Source: Forficula auricularia (taxonomy: Eukaryota > Arthropoda > Insecta > Dermaptera > Forficulidae). Taken from it: DNA of 64,000 nucleotides. The notes beneath the pieces were generated by a model, which was not told the DNA's origin, made no database searches, and worked only from the letters and a program-made list of their open reading frames with translations. Below, piece by piece: positions 23,901 through 34,900 of this stretch. A program made the position numbers and the translations under genes. The DNA lies in NCBI GenBank assembly GCA_024734495.1, contig JALMQS010000085.1, forward strand, positions 17,041,802 to 17,105,801. The letters are read 5' to 3'. How positions within the stretch are numbered: the stretch's first letter is position 1; the number at the start of each line of letters is the position of its first letter.

Positions 23901-26900
23901 AGCATGCGCCGTTTTCCGCATCCAACACGCCAATTCTCTCTATCCAGGATGTCTTGCTCTTGTAGTTGCCTACTGGTCATTGCCTCATCTACTCCCTGCT
24001 TCCACGTTCGTCTCGGTCTTCCTCTTCTCCTCCGTCTTTCCGTGGGCATCCAGGTCCATATTTTATGAGGCCACCTATCTTCCGGCATTCTTTTGAGGTG
24101 TCCGTACCATATTAATCTCTTCCTTTCTATTCTATCTATTAATAGAAATAATATGATAAATATATATGAATCTATATATTTATACTATATATAAACAATT
24201 TCCTATGTTAATTCTACATTAAGAAAATTATTTTATTATTTTTGAAAAGGAAAAATAATATTGCTTAACAAAATAATTGAAACTTTCAGTTTAAAAAATC
24301 AATTTGTCTAAAAATTTATTGACAATGTTCAAAAAAATCTTTTAAAATATTAGCAAATATTGATTATTCAAACGAAGTTCTTATAGTACAAAATAATTAA
24401 TTTCATAAGAACTTCGTTTGAATAATCAATATTTGCTGTCATTTTGTGAGATTTTTTTGAACACCATCAATAAACTGTTTATAAGTTACTTATAAATAGT
24501 CACCAAACTGTCATAAGCTTGATATTTCCATGGTTAGTTAAAATTAAATTAATTAAAAAGTAATTTTTCACGAAAAAGCTCCTTTATTAAGAAAACTTTA
24601 ACAAAAACTTTACAAACCGACATACAACTGGCCCTTAGACTCTCTATATTTACTCAGGTATTGGTGGTTCAGTCCACACTTGAGCTATTTTATATTACAG
24701 ATTAAGACATTAAGTAGAACTTCCCCTAGATTTAGACATAACAATTTCTAGAGTTTCGTGAAACGACAAAGATGAAGAAACACTGACCTAGATATATACT
24801 ATATATAGACCCTCTATAGGTATTTAGTCTGGTATCAGTGGTTCAGTCAACACTTGGCCTATTTTATATTTTTATAGGATAATAATAATTTAGTCTCTAA
24901 TTTCAGATGGGGAACAAACTAACATGGGAAATGATGTTTATGAAAATATAAATGTAATAGCTGGAACTTTAAAACTTTATTTAAGATTGTTACCTATTCC
25001 ACTAATTACTTACGAAACCCATCCAGCATTAATAAAAGCATCTCGTAAGAATACCTTTAATATTTTTAAAAGCCATTTTTCAATTTTTAAAATTAATTAA
25101 CTTTTATAGAATTAAAAACAACTCAAGAACAAATTAATGGTGTCCGCGATGCATTAACATTATTACCACCTGCCCATTTCAATACGTTGAAATATTTAAT
25201 GGAACACCTTTCCAGGTATGATTTTTTTTACTTTACTTAATTTTTTGTTTGTTTGTTTGCTTTTTTTTAAATAAAATCAATTTCAAATTATTTAATATTC
25301 CCTCTGTCCGAAAATATGATATACATTTGAAAGAAAATCTTAGATTATCTAGTTTCGAAAGCAACTGGCAAAACTCATTATATTATTATTGTTTACATTG
25401 ATAACTAAATATCCTAACAGGCGTTGCTTTTGAGTTAAGCTGGAAATTTAAAGACCAAAAATTAGTTTTTTTAAGAAAAATAAAATAGTCACCGATGTAA
25501 TCTCAAAATGGAAAATTTTAACTCAAATAAAGGGAATTTACAAAGAAGAGATGCCAAATCGAAGCAATTGACTAAAGAACAACGTCATGGTATCTTGCAA
25601 CAGCTATTAAAGTAAATGAAGAACAAAGAAAAATTAGAACACGGTGGTATTAATAAATTGATTGAATGTGTTTAAGATGCATTTAATAAACTAGAGAGAA
25701 ATACTCTTGATAAAGTTTTTATAACATTACAAACGTGTATGGAATCAATTATGTTGAAAGGAGGGGGAAATTCCTCATATAAATATAAATAAGGTAAAAC
25801 TTAAGTCGTGAGGGTCGATTAGCTGAAAAGTATAATATATGTTCAGAAGAAGTGTTCCCCAAGGCTAAATCTCACTTTAAGGACGTTCCCTAATAAATCG
25901 ATTTTCTTGAAATCCTTTTAAAACTTTGAATCCACATATTTATAAGTGTCCTTTATACGTAGAAATTTTTTTCAATAGTCCTTGCGGGACTAAATTTGTA
26001 ATTATTGACCTTTGAAATTTGCATATTTAACACGCGAACCCTATCCCGATTGATGTTAAAGTGATTGTTTCATTAAATAACAATCGTAATTTTCTTGAAA
26101 TTATTTTGAAAAACTGAGAATCATTAATTGAAGATAAAACAAATATTTTTCTGTTAAAATAATTGTATCAAGCGGTATTCGTTTTGTCTGAAAAATGTTA
26201 AAAGTTAGGTACTTTTGATGGTTTTCATTTTTTCTCTTATGGCATGGCAAGTGAGTGATGGCGACTTGGCAACGTCCCACTAAAATAACTCAATTTTTCC
26301 ATATTTAAAAAACTTCTACAGCTGGTGCATTTGAGATTTTTAGCTAATTCTCTCAACCTAACTATACTGTTCTCATCTGGAATTTCGCATTGAGCTGTTT
26401 CATGAAGGGCTTTTTTTATTCTTTGTCTTTTAGCGTTCGTAAGAATTCAATGTTGCTAGATCCAAGGAATGACGCAGTGAAAATATTTTTGCCTTTCTGC
26501 GCCTATGAGAGTAGGGGAAAGAGCGAACAGCTTCTGAGCTATATTAGGGAACGTCCTTAACTAAATTTGGATTATACTAAAATTATTTGTATTTAGTTAT
26601 ATTGTGATAATAAAATGAATTTAATTATTTTTTTTATATATAATATTAGTTTTATTTGATTTTTTCGCAAATGTATACCATATTTTCGGACAAAAAAATA
26701 TTAAAATGTATACCATATTTTCGGACAGAGGGAGTAATTTAAATTTATTTTATAAATATAATTTTAATATTAAAAAAGAAATTTAGAAATGAAAATTGTT
26801 TACTCTCGACAATGAAGAAGTGTTTTTTAACATCTCTGTTTTTCTAAAAATAAATCTAAAAAAAATTTCATATTGCATCACAATTCTACATCATTATTTT

Positions 26901-27091
26901 TCATTTCATTATTTAGGGTAGTGGAACATGAATCTCAGAATAAAATGACAGCACATAATCTAAGCACAGTATTTGCACCAACTCTAATGCCAGCACCTGA
27001 TCTTTCAAAGTATGGAGGACTTCCAGGCATGACATATGAAATATCTGCTCTAGAAATTATTATATCTAATCAACAAAATATCTTTAATTAA
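17991..27091 (+). CDS. Chimaerin-type Rho GTPase-activating protein (SH2-C1-RhoGAP), 5' incomplete
   Basis: Exons: 17991-18035, 21910-22108, 22176-22609, 22681-22932, 24907-25044, 25110-25215, 26917-27091 (TAA 27089-27091). All borders are GT-AG and all phases join, giving 448 residues against 459 in human alpha2-chimaerin. The N-terminus reads [14 protein letters not shown] across the first junction, matching the chimaerin VWKSYLYQLQQEAP. Next come an SH2 domain (about residues 30-120, with SYLVRQS in place of FLVRES), then C1, whose eight zinc ligands (H, CEFC, CEDC, H, C, C) are intact and where diacylglycerol would bind. The RhoGAP domain has the arginine finger in [17 protein letters not shown], and [11 protein letters not shown]. 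It should inactivate Rac at the membrane; Drosophila RhoGAP5A is the fly orthologue. A start-codon exon was not found. Introns 1, 4 and 6 are swollen by mobile elements. Confidence 0.95.
18288..18380 (-). mobile_element. 3' tail of Jockey/CR1-like LINE, reverse
   Basis: A T-run at 18288-18300 (poly(A) of the opposite strand) is followed by the complement of the tail seen on the + strand at 50930-51010 (CCTTTAGAGGATGCATC-like). It abuts a + strand copy head to head. Confidence 0.65.
18381..19072 (+). pseudogene. Jockey/CR1-like non-LTR reverse transcriptase, C-terminal remnant
   Basis: The open frame 18430-18933 encodes phrases such as [30 protein letters not shown] and [19 protein letters not shown], typical of the region after the RT fingers/palm in Jockey and CR1 clade LINEs. 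It ends with [11 protein letters not shown] and a 3' tail with poly(A) at about 19065. The catalytic FADD part is absent (5' truncated), and a frameshift near 18800 separates two conserved stretches. It lies in chimaerin intron 1. Confidence 0.85.
19076..19860 (-). pseudogene. Second copy of the same LINE 3' region, reverse
   Basis: On the - strand it shares with 50341-50980 the stretches around CTCAAATTCGTCCCTGTCTC and GATGCAATTCAGAAGCGAGC, plus the tail near 19080-19130. With the adjacent + copy it makes a tail-to-tail inverted pair. Multiple frame breaks. Confidence 0.8.
20150..20205 (+). mobile_element. SINE S1 head fragment
   Basis: GGTTAGGCTAGGGGTTAGCG and CTGCTAACCAAGTGGAG match the 5' head of S1. 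It breaks off before the B box. Confidence 0.6.
20408..20550. mobile_element. 143 bp MITE, GAGGGGTGAACCGCG ends
   Basis: GAGGGGTGAACCGCG at 20408 is mirrored by CGCGGTTCACCCCTC ending at 20550. Subterminal GTGTACACTTAC is weakly mirrored. A same-size second copy is at 48910-49053. It lies in chimaerin intron 1. Confidence 0.8.
20736..21545. repeat. Long foldback with a nested foldback
   Basis: The arm 20742-20822 (AATTAATATATCAAAGAAT, GAGAATTGTTTTTGAT) is mirrored at 21356-21437. The interior includes CTCTCTTGGTCCAGACTTAA and CCTCAACCAGCAGTAGTCTC, shared with 34125-34512 and 46585-46998. A second palindrome (21070-21360, GAGAGTAGCAGAATTTTT; AGGGCTTTGCCC / GGGCAAAGCCCT) is inserted in it. Confidence 0.7.
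21556..21832. repeat. Nested foldback, chimaerin intron 1
   Basis: The outer arms are CAGGAATTATTTGACGGATT and its inverse AATCCGTCAAATAATTCCTG. Inside is the AGGTGTTGGTTCTAGGTGAA family end, then arms AAAACAAAATTGAGTTTTGA / TTCTCAATTTTGTTTT. It sits only 78 bp before the next chimaerin exon. Confidence 0.75.
23164..24600. mobile_element. Truncated copy of the 1.58 kb palindromic element, chimaerin intron 4
   Basis: It aligns with 57611-59192 from GATTCACTGTCGTGGCACG through the central hairpin (CAAACGAAGTTCTTAT / ATAAGAACTTCGTTTG at about 24372-24420) to GAAAAAGCTCCTTTATTAAG. An RTE fragment is inserted at 23868-24140. The right arm is cut near 24600. Confidence 0.75.
23895..24140 (-). pseudogene. 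RTE-like LINE C-terminal fragment
   Basis: The - strand 24088-23897 encodes [27 protein letters not shown] and [14 protein letters not shown], the classic C-terminus of RTE-clade reverse transcriptases. A (AAT)n run at 23868-23884 marks the 3' tail. Only about 75 codons remain. Confidence 0.8.
25508..25800 (+). pseudogene. Decayed mariner (Lemi/Stowaway-like) transposase, N-terminal part
   Basis: From ATG 25508 the frame reads [17 protein letters not shown] to a stop. After further breaks come [19 protein letters not shown] and, in another frame, IPHININK. These correspond to the N-terminal helix-turn-helix region and the LDKVFLTLQ..M..IPH segment of plant-type mariner transposases, from family knowledge without a search. 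At least two stops or frameshifts are present. No catalytic core survives; the TTAA element interrupts it about 80 bp later. Confidence 0.6.
25877..26560. mobile_element. TTAA-flanked (piggyBac-type) nonautonomous element
   Basis: TTAA at 25877-25880 is followed by GGACGTTCCCTAATA, and TATTAGGGAACGTCC is followed by TTAA at 26557-26560. TTAA duplication is the piggyBac hallmark. The 676 bp interior has no ORF. Confidence 0.65.
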
Positions 27092-27262
27092 ATCGTATTA
27101 AATTAGAAAAATATTATTATTTAATAATTTTTATAATAATTATAGTATATTATTCAACCCAAAAACCTTTCTGTGATAAAAATAGATAAAAATGATATTC
27201 AAATTTTATTCCGTTGTTGTTAACTCATACTTGTATTACTAAAAAATTCACATTTTATTCAA

Positions 27263-27519
27263 TAGCCGGATACTGACTGAGCCAGTAGCCTCGCGAGGCT
27301 GCCTCGGGCGTTTGCCTCAGAACCGTCCTGAGTGAACGCAGGAAACGACCCGAGGCGCCTTTGAAAATTCACAAAAACCGATAACCTATGAATTAGACCG
27401 AAGCAGCCTCAGACGAGGCAACGGGCACTTTTGCCTTGGGCGAGGCACGTACTGACCGACCAGTCATTTGCCTCAAGGGACTGGCCTCGCGAGGCAAATC
27501 CTCAGTCAGTATCCGGCTA
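27263..27519. mobile_element. GC-rich MITE just downstream of chimaerin
   Basis: TAGCCGGATACTGACTGAG is mirrored by CTCAGTCAGTATCCGGCTA, with GCCTCGCGAGGC-type palindromes inside. It is 257 bp and much richer in GC than its surroundings, 172 bp past the chimaerin stop codon. TA lies at both edges. Confidence 0.8.
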
Positions 27520-27836
27520 ATGAATATGAAAGCAATAGGGGTAAAAGTTATTGTTAGTAGTTTTTAAATATAAGTAGTAATATATAATAAATCTATAAAA
27601 ATTGTCATCCTGATATTTATATATAGTTATATATTATTTTTAATAAAAGACCTTTCTTATTTAACTATGAAGGATTTTAAAAATGTTTTAAATATAAATA
27701 TAGTGATAATTTGTATATAGTATTGGAAAAATTATAAAACATCTTCCAAAATAAATTTTTTAGAATATATAAAACCTAGTAATATTCTAAATGAAAATTA
27801 TTTTATTATCTATAATCTATATAACAATTAATAAGT

Positions 27837-28125
27837 TTGTAGGGAATAAGGACAATAGCTTATGCAAATATTTTTTATTTGATGCCAACGTTTCAAGTCA
27901 ACTTTGTTGACTTCTCAGAGCTCAAACAAATTAATTTCTTTGCATATTTGTGATTTTATAAATATTCATTCTTAGCAAACACATATATGAATGAATATTT
28001 ATAAAATTACAAATATGCAAAGAAGTTGATTTGTTTGAGCTCTTGAGGAGGTCAACAAGGTTGACGAAGCGTTGCCATTAAATAAAAAATATTTGCATAA
28101 GCTATTGTCCTTATTTCCCTACAAC
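27837..28125. repeat. Near-perfect 289 bp hairpin
   Basis: TTGTAGGGAATAAGGACAAT at 27837 pairs with ATTGTCCTTATTTCCCTACAA at the right end. CTTTGCATATTTGTGATTTT and ATGAATATTTATAAAATTAC pair about the centre (about 27980). Partial copies of one arm are at 47795-47945. Confidence 0.8.
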
Positions 28126-28910
28126 AACTCATTAATTTAATTGATGGACATAAATAATCAAAATACCTATATAACAATATTTAATATTATTTATAGGTTG
28201 CACAAAAATACTCCAAATATTTCCATATTATATAAGTATATATTTTTTAATGATCTTGACCAATTATAATTAATTTCTCCTTGAAAACCAAAGAAAGAAT
28301 TTCAGTGTTATGTGTGTAATTTTAAATATACTAGTTATACTCAAAATAAACATTTTAATATCTTAATTTTTTTATCTTTTGATAATCTACAACACAATTA
28401 TTAAATTACTTTTGTTATTTATATTTGTATTTCATTATTATAATTTAAAATAAAATAATTTTAAATATTCATGTAAAAACATCCCACTTTTACTTTCCTA
28501 TATCTTAAAGAGTAATGAAAATATAGCGAGATGAGCCAGAAAATTCAAATTATTGTTTTCATGAAAACAATACGTTTTACTATAAAGTGACCCGATTCCT
28601 CTTTACAGATTTTAACCTGTTTTTATTTGAGTGTCTGTGTTAGCTTTATCTCAAAAATATAAATCATAGAGCAAAGGAATTTGAATCTTGAACTGAAAGC
28701 AGCGGAATCAGTTATTTTTTAAAATTCACTATGTTTGTCATCAATTATATTTTTTTTAAGTATAAATTTTAACCTGAGTAAAATTCTCTAGGATTTTGGA
28801 ACCTCTAATTCTACAGATTCTACTAAAAATTCAACACCTATGACCTATGTCCCTTAAGGATACATATCAATAATGTCACTTCTTCAAGAAAGTGACCAAT
28901 ATTTAACATT
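28126..28910. other. AT-rich intergenic DNA
   Basis: Nothing recognised apart from short hairpin-like AT stretches. Confidence 0.45.
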
Positions 28911-29642
28911 AAGGTAGTTGTTTCACCTTATGGATTTTCTTAGGATTTTTTTGAAATTTAGAAAGATTATTATTTAAATACTTCTGCATCGATTGGTGGC
29001 AAAACGAAATTTATGAACAATATGGATCCGGAGATATTAAATTTCAAAAATAGTTTTTCAGACTCTTATACATTGCACTATACGGGTTATCGGAAAATTT
29101 ACATACATATTTAATTATAATTAAGAAACCCTTCTTACCATTTTTATAAAAAACTAAACCAACATTAAACAATAACCAATACTTATTTTAAGACAATTTT
29201 GATTCATAGTTACAACACAGTTTCTGAGATAATAATGAATAAATAATGAAAAATGTATAAAAAAATTTACACTAAAAACAATTTGGCAACAGCGCATTTA
29301 TTTAACCAGCTAAAGATGTATAAAGCGCGCATGCGCTAGATTTTTTCAAAATTATAATTTTCATAAGGTGTAACGTAGGCGTTGATTATATTTGTTAAAA
29401 AATAACAAAACGATTTTTATAGAAATTTTTTAACTTTTAAAATGTATTTTATCTGTCATTTTAACAAAAATATTCAATCTCTTACAATGGTGCCAGATTT
29501 GTCAAACGAGCACGGGATTAGCTAGAATCGGTACATAAACAGCAAAAATTTTTGGGCTTATGAATTATGAATCCTTATTGTCTGTTCTATATACTCTAGT
29601 ATTAACTTTTTGCTAGTATTGTCGCGAAACAACTACCTTTTA
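28911..29642. mobile_element. Element with AAGGTAGTTGTTTC ends (copy 1)
   Basis: AAGGTAGTTGTTTC at 28911 is mirrored by GAAACAACTACCTT at 29629-29642. The interior has no ORF. A shorter, opposite-oriented copy is at 44453-44930 in the SEM1 intron. Confidence 0.7.
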
Positions 29643-30800
29643 AAACAAAACAAAAGAGAGTTCGTATAAAAGGGGTGAATTTATCCATCTGACATTCCCA
29701 ACCCGGGGAAGCCCGCCCAGTGGGTCATTTAGGGGTCCACGAATTTTTTAAATTTCTGTTGCCATTTAGAAGTACGGAGCTGGTAGAATTAGCTTTTTAT
29801 TTATTTATAAAAAACAATACTGTAATAAGCTGAATGCTTATCCAGATTTAAGAATGTACCCTACATCCCTTGAAACTACTTAATTTCAAAAAATAATGTA
29901 TTCAAAAGAAGATCACACTGACTATTTTTAAATAAGACTCACTGCCCGCATACTCATTATTCCATTAGTATTTATAGAAACTACACCAAATAAGTTAGAA
30001 TTAACCACAACTATATAAAAATTACAAAAACTTTTTTGATATGATTGGTATAATTTATAGGTATAGTCAAAAAAGTTGGGAACCGCTGCATATTCATAGA
30101 TTATGAAATGTTATCTCATTCAAAATATCTTAATAGCAAATTATATTTAATTTAAAAGTGACCATAAACGATCAGTCCAATTCGTCTTAGGCCATTTATG
30201 ACTCAGTCCAAATTAGCGGGGCATTGACGACCACATCAATTCAAACCAAGCCTGACCAAATGAAGATCAACATTTTGAAAAAAGTAATGAAAAATTAAGA
30301 ATTGGTTTTTAACAAATCGCCGATTGGTTTTTAAAAATTAATTTGAACTGTCTCTGGAAAAAACAATCCAGATAATTTTTACTAAGAGAAGAAAGCAAAA
30401 TATTTCAAATAAAACTAGAATCTCATAGATTTTTAACGAAAAATTCTAGTAAATATCTGAGAGAATTGTTTTGGATAGGAGGCTAAGCTGGAAAGAAAAT
30501 ACTGATCAAATAAGAATTAAATGTGAGAGAAAAATAAACATTTTAAGGATGATTTCGATTTCGAAAATCAAATGGGGGAGCTGAATTAGAATTTTTTTCA
30601 AATCATTCATTCGATCTATAATAGACTATAGATCAGCTAGCAAAAATGTTTTAAGGACATTAGACACATTTCAGAGTAAAGCCCTTCGTATTTAGTCCTG
30701 TACTATGAGAATCACTCCTACCTATATGGTAGTAGCATATTCAAGATTTAGGATCGGGAATTGCACACACATGTACGAGGAGTATTCAAATGAAAAGGTA
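29643..30800. other. Intergenic DNA, nothing recognised
   Basis: A GC-richer spot at 29700-29730 (CCCGGGGAAGCCCGCCC) stands alone. No ORF, RNA or repeat terminus is supported. Confidence 0.45.
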
Positions 30801-31215
30801 AATTTTTATTTTTCATAGTGAGGAAAGAAAAAATTAACACATATCAAATAAGGTGTAATTTATTGGAATCCCTCCTCCTTTCCTTTCAAACCGACGTTTC
30901 GGAGGATTCTTCCCTTCTTCTTCAGGGTCTACAAACCAATATTACAAAATTATAAAAAATCGGGGTTGGTCATCATTCATTTCATCAACAATAATACAAT
31001 TATAAATACAAGTAAAAAAACAAACAGCCAGATTATCAATAGAAAAAAATAATTCCCACTTACTTCAAGGGGTCAATGAAGAAAGGAAAGGAGGAAGGAT
31101 TCCAATAAATTAAACCTTATTTGATATGAGTTAATTTTTTCTTTCCTCACTACCCCTGGGCTGCCTTTCCATTACTTTCAATTAAAAGTTCTACCAGTCC
31201 GTCTCTCTCCAGAGA
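30801..31215. repeat. Foldback with CCTCCTTTCCTTTC arms (copy 1)
   Basis: AAAGAAAAAATTAACACATA at about 30825 is mirrored at about 31127, and CCTCCTTTCCTTTC by GAAAGGAAAGGAGG. The right flank has the GGGCTGCCTTTCC phrase. The larger copy is 50060-51290. Confidence 0.7.
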
Positions 31216-31969
31216 AAATTTCGTTACAAATAAATATTTATTTATTCATCAATATCTATTTTTTCCCTTTCGAAGTAATCCCCCTTAGATATTTAGATAT
31301 AATACACTTGTCCCGCGAATTGAGGAGAGATCGGTGGAAAAGAAATGATTATCGGAAAAGAGGTTTTTTTTATTTAATTAGTTTTTTTCCTCTTATTAAA
31401 AACAAGGACTAAAAAGATGATCAAGGACAGTCGATGGTGGGGAAGTAATCTCCGAAGTCGAAGCTCAAATACAATGTATACAATAATTCACGTAAAATAA
31501 TTGGTTCAATAAAATTTAATAATACTAAAATACACTTGTCCCAGCGCTTTTTCCAATCCTCGAAGCACTTCTGATATGGCCTTTATACAATATACATTTA
31601 CCAAAAGACATTGTCTATTTTAATCTAAAAATGCATATTTACTATGTTTACTTGGTATATACCTAATGACTCAATACACTAACAGATAAGAGTTCTTGGA
31701 AAAAAAAATGTTCTTGAAACCTTGATAATATAATTATCTTTTATAGTATAAAAAAGCCATATAAGTGAGATCGGACCCAGATAGAATTTAGGTTAACTGT
31801 CAATTTCTATATAAGTAAGTAATATATTATATATTACTTAATTATTAGAACTATAAACGGAATTTTTTTCTGAATAGAATTTAAAAAAATGGTTTGTTAT
31901 ATCATTAGATATAGATTTTAATATATTTGATTAATTATTGTATTATTTAATATCATTTTTATTTAATAG
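31216..31969. other. Region upstream of the first recognised guanine deaminase exon
   Basis: The missing N-terminal exon and promoter of guanine deaminase should lie here or to the left. A strong donor-like AA|GTAAGT at 31815 has no ATG-led reading frame close upstream, so I do not call it. Confidence 0.4.
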
Positions 31970-34900
31970 AAAAAAGTTACTTTTGTTATAAAAGGACCAA
32001 TAGTTCATTCGGTTAATGTTTCTGAACTGTTTACTATTTATGGATGTATCGCTGTCCTTGATAAAAAGGTAGAAATTTAATTATTAATTTTAATTTTAAA
32101 TCTATTAATTCTATATTATATGAAGGAGGGAGGTATCAGCCAAAGTTGGATGCGCTGGGTTCAATAAAACACCCTGAATAAAGCGTTTCGGCCTGAATTT
32201 ATTTGGCCATCTTCAGTTAATAGGGAGTTATACACAAAATGCGGTACACATATGTGATCGAACCAAGCCTTGTCAAAAATAAAAATTGTAGCTTCATGTA
32301 AATGTATAACGTGCCTGTGCCCAAAGGTTCAGAATGAATAACTCAGTTCAGTGTATATCTCCCAATTAACTGAAGATGGACAAATAAATTCAGGCCGAAA
32401 CGTTTTATTCAGGGTGTTTTATTGAACCCAGCGCATCCAACTTTGGCTGATACCTCCTCCTTCATATAATACAGTTTCATCACAGCCACGAACTCTAATA
32501 CCTATTAATTCTATGTTTTAAAGATTGTTGCTTTAGAAAAAAGTTTGGAAGATATTAGAAAAAAATGGATTGTAAAAGAAACGGATATTTATTCTTTAGA
32601 GAATGGAGAATTTTTGATGCCTGGACTTATCGATACCCATATTCATGCTCCACAATATCCAAATTTGGGCCTTGGATATGATAAACCTCTTTTAGAGTGG
32701 TTAACAACTTATACATTTCCATTAGAAGAAAAATATTCAAATCCAGAATTTGCCAGCAAAGTTTATGAATCAGTTATTGTAAGTTTTTCTTTTTTATTAG
32801 TTTTAGCATATACCTAGTTGAAGTTTTTATTTTCCCGAGAGTAGCAGAGTTGTTGATTCATAAAGAGAAACAAAGAGATTGTCCTCTGCTTGATGCAAAT
32901 AAACATATACACATATACAGGGTGTTTCAGGAGGAATAGTAAATATTTTAGGAGGTGGTAGTATAGACGAATTGCAATAAAAAATGCCATATAACATGTG
33001 TCCAATTTTTTTTCTTCAACTTTGAACGTCCTTATGCTTTAAGTTTGTTTGGGTTACATACTAACAGCTGTATCTCTGTACTCAATAAAAATTGGACACA
33101 TGTTATATGGCATTTTATATTGCAATTCGTCTTTACTATCACCTCCTAAAATATTTACTATTCTTCCTGAAACACCCTGTATATCTAAAATATATATCTG
33201 TATATATATTATTTATTTATTTGTTTGAGACTATAGTTTCGAAGGCTTGGCCTTCATCATCAGTCTTTTTAAATTATAAATATTATTTTTCATGGGGTCA
33301 GTATCGCATGGATATTGAAAATTTTAACTGGCTCTCGGCTAAGTAAAGATCAAAAAAATTTCAATATCCATGCGATACTGACCCCATGAAAAATAATATT
33401 TATAATTTAAAAAAGACTGATGATGAAGCCCAAGCCTTCGAAACTATAGTCTCAATCAAATAAATAATATATATACAGATATATTTTTGATATATATGTG
33501 TGTATGTTTATTTGCATCAAGCAGAGGAAAACCTCCTTGTTTCTCTTTATGAATTAGCATATAGTCCGTGGTGTAACAATGTAGCTTCGGGCCTGTGTTT
33601 CAGCTCCTTCCTAATTTGAGTCCCTAAATGGAGATTAAAACACAAACTTGTCAAAAAAAATTATCTTATTTCATAATTATTGAATTGTATTTAACTATTA
33701 AAGAAAATAGAATTAAATTATTTCAATTTGATTACATTATTCCAAAATGTGTCTAAGTAAACAGGTATTTAATAAATAAATATACGTTCCAATATACTTT
33801 CACGAGTTTTACGAGACAGTACCTATATAAAATTACTTACTCAACTTGAGCCACAAGAAGACAAAACTTAAAACGTGTATTTTTATTAAAAGAAAATGTC
33901 TATGTAAGCGAAAAATTCAACACACTTTTATTTATTTATTTTAATTTAAGGGAGGATTTTTAAAATTTTGATTGATAGACATTTTTAATTCTAAAATCTT
34001 AAAATTGCTGGGAAAATATTATTGAAAAAATCTCATCCAAAGAATAAAGAAATGTCAAGTGCCGAATAACTCCCTTAAACCAAAACGCTTTTATTTAATT
34101 ACCTGTTAATCGTATGTTTCCTAAGTTTGATTCAATCGCGAATAAAATGTAGGTGATTTTTGTCAAATATTAAGTGAAAATAATATCTGAACTTATATAT
34201 TTCTAACTTGAAATAATGAAGTTAAATAAATTTATAATTTTCTCATTAATATATCAAAGAATAATTAACATATTAACGAGAATTGTTTTTATCACGCTTT
34301 TTGAACAAGAGCAAAATGACTTTGGATTATAGCTAGATGGATCATATCTTTTTCTCTCTTGGTCCAGACTTAAGACTCAGCAGACTTCAATAGAGTCAAC
34401 CGCAGTAGTCTCGCGATATATATCTTGTTCAAAAAGCGTGATCAAAACAAATCTCGTTAATATGTTAATTATTCTTTTGATTTATTAATGAGAAAATTAT
34501 AAATTTAATTACCTGTTGTTGAGCGACGCGAACAAAGGGTGTTGGCAAATTAATCAATCTAAATCACTCATCGGCAATTTTTTAATAAGAACCAGCGTCG
34601 GCGTTCAGACAAGAAATAGTTCACCTAAATATAGTCTAAAATTTTGCAAAAGAAAGACATGGCACGGCCCTCTCAGGTCCCAGGCCTGTTTTCCAAAGGA
34701 ACACATGGAACACCGATAGTTACGCCACTGCATATAGCATATTTTTATCCTTTAATAATATAATCATAATTTATTTTTAGAAAAGAACCTTAAAAGCTGG
34801 GACAACAACTGCTTGTTATTTTGCTTCGATGCATGAAGACACTGCTCTTATTTTAGCTGACCATGCAATTCAATTAGGACAAAGAGCATTTGTAGGAAAA

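Larger units (their letters stand above)
25298..26734. mobile_element. Stowaway-like mariner element with TA target duplication
   Basis: The left end CCCTCTGTCCGAAAATATGA is mirrored by ATATTTTCGGACAGAGGGAG, with TA on both sides, 1437 bp in all. This terminus resembles plant Stowaway/Lemi-type mariner ends. It contains a transposase relic and a TTAA-flanked insertion, and lies in chimaerin intron 6. Confidence 0.8.
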
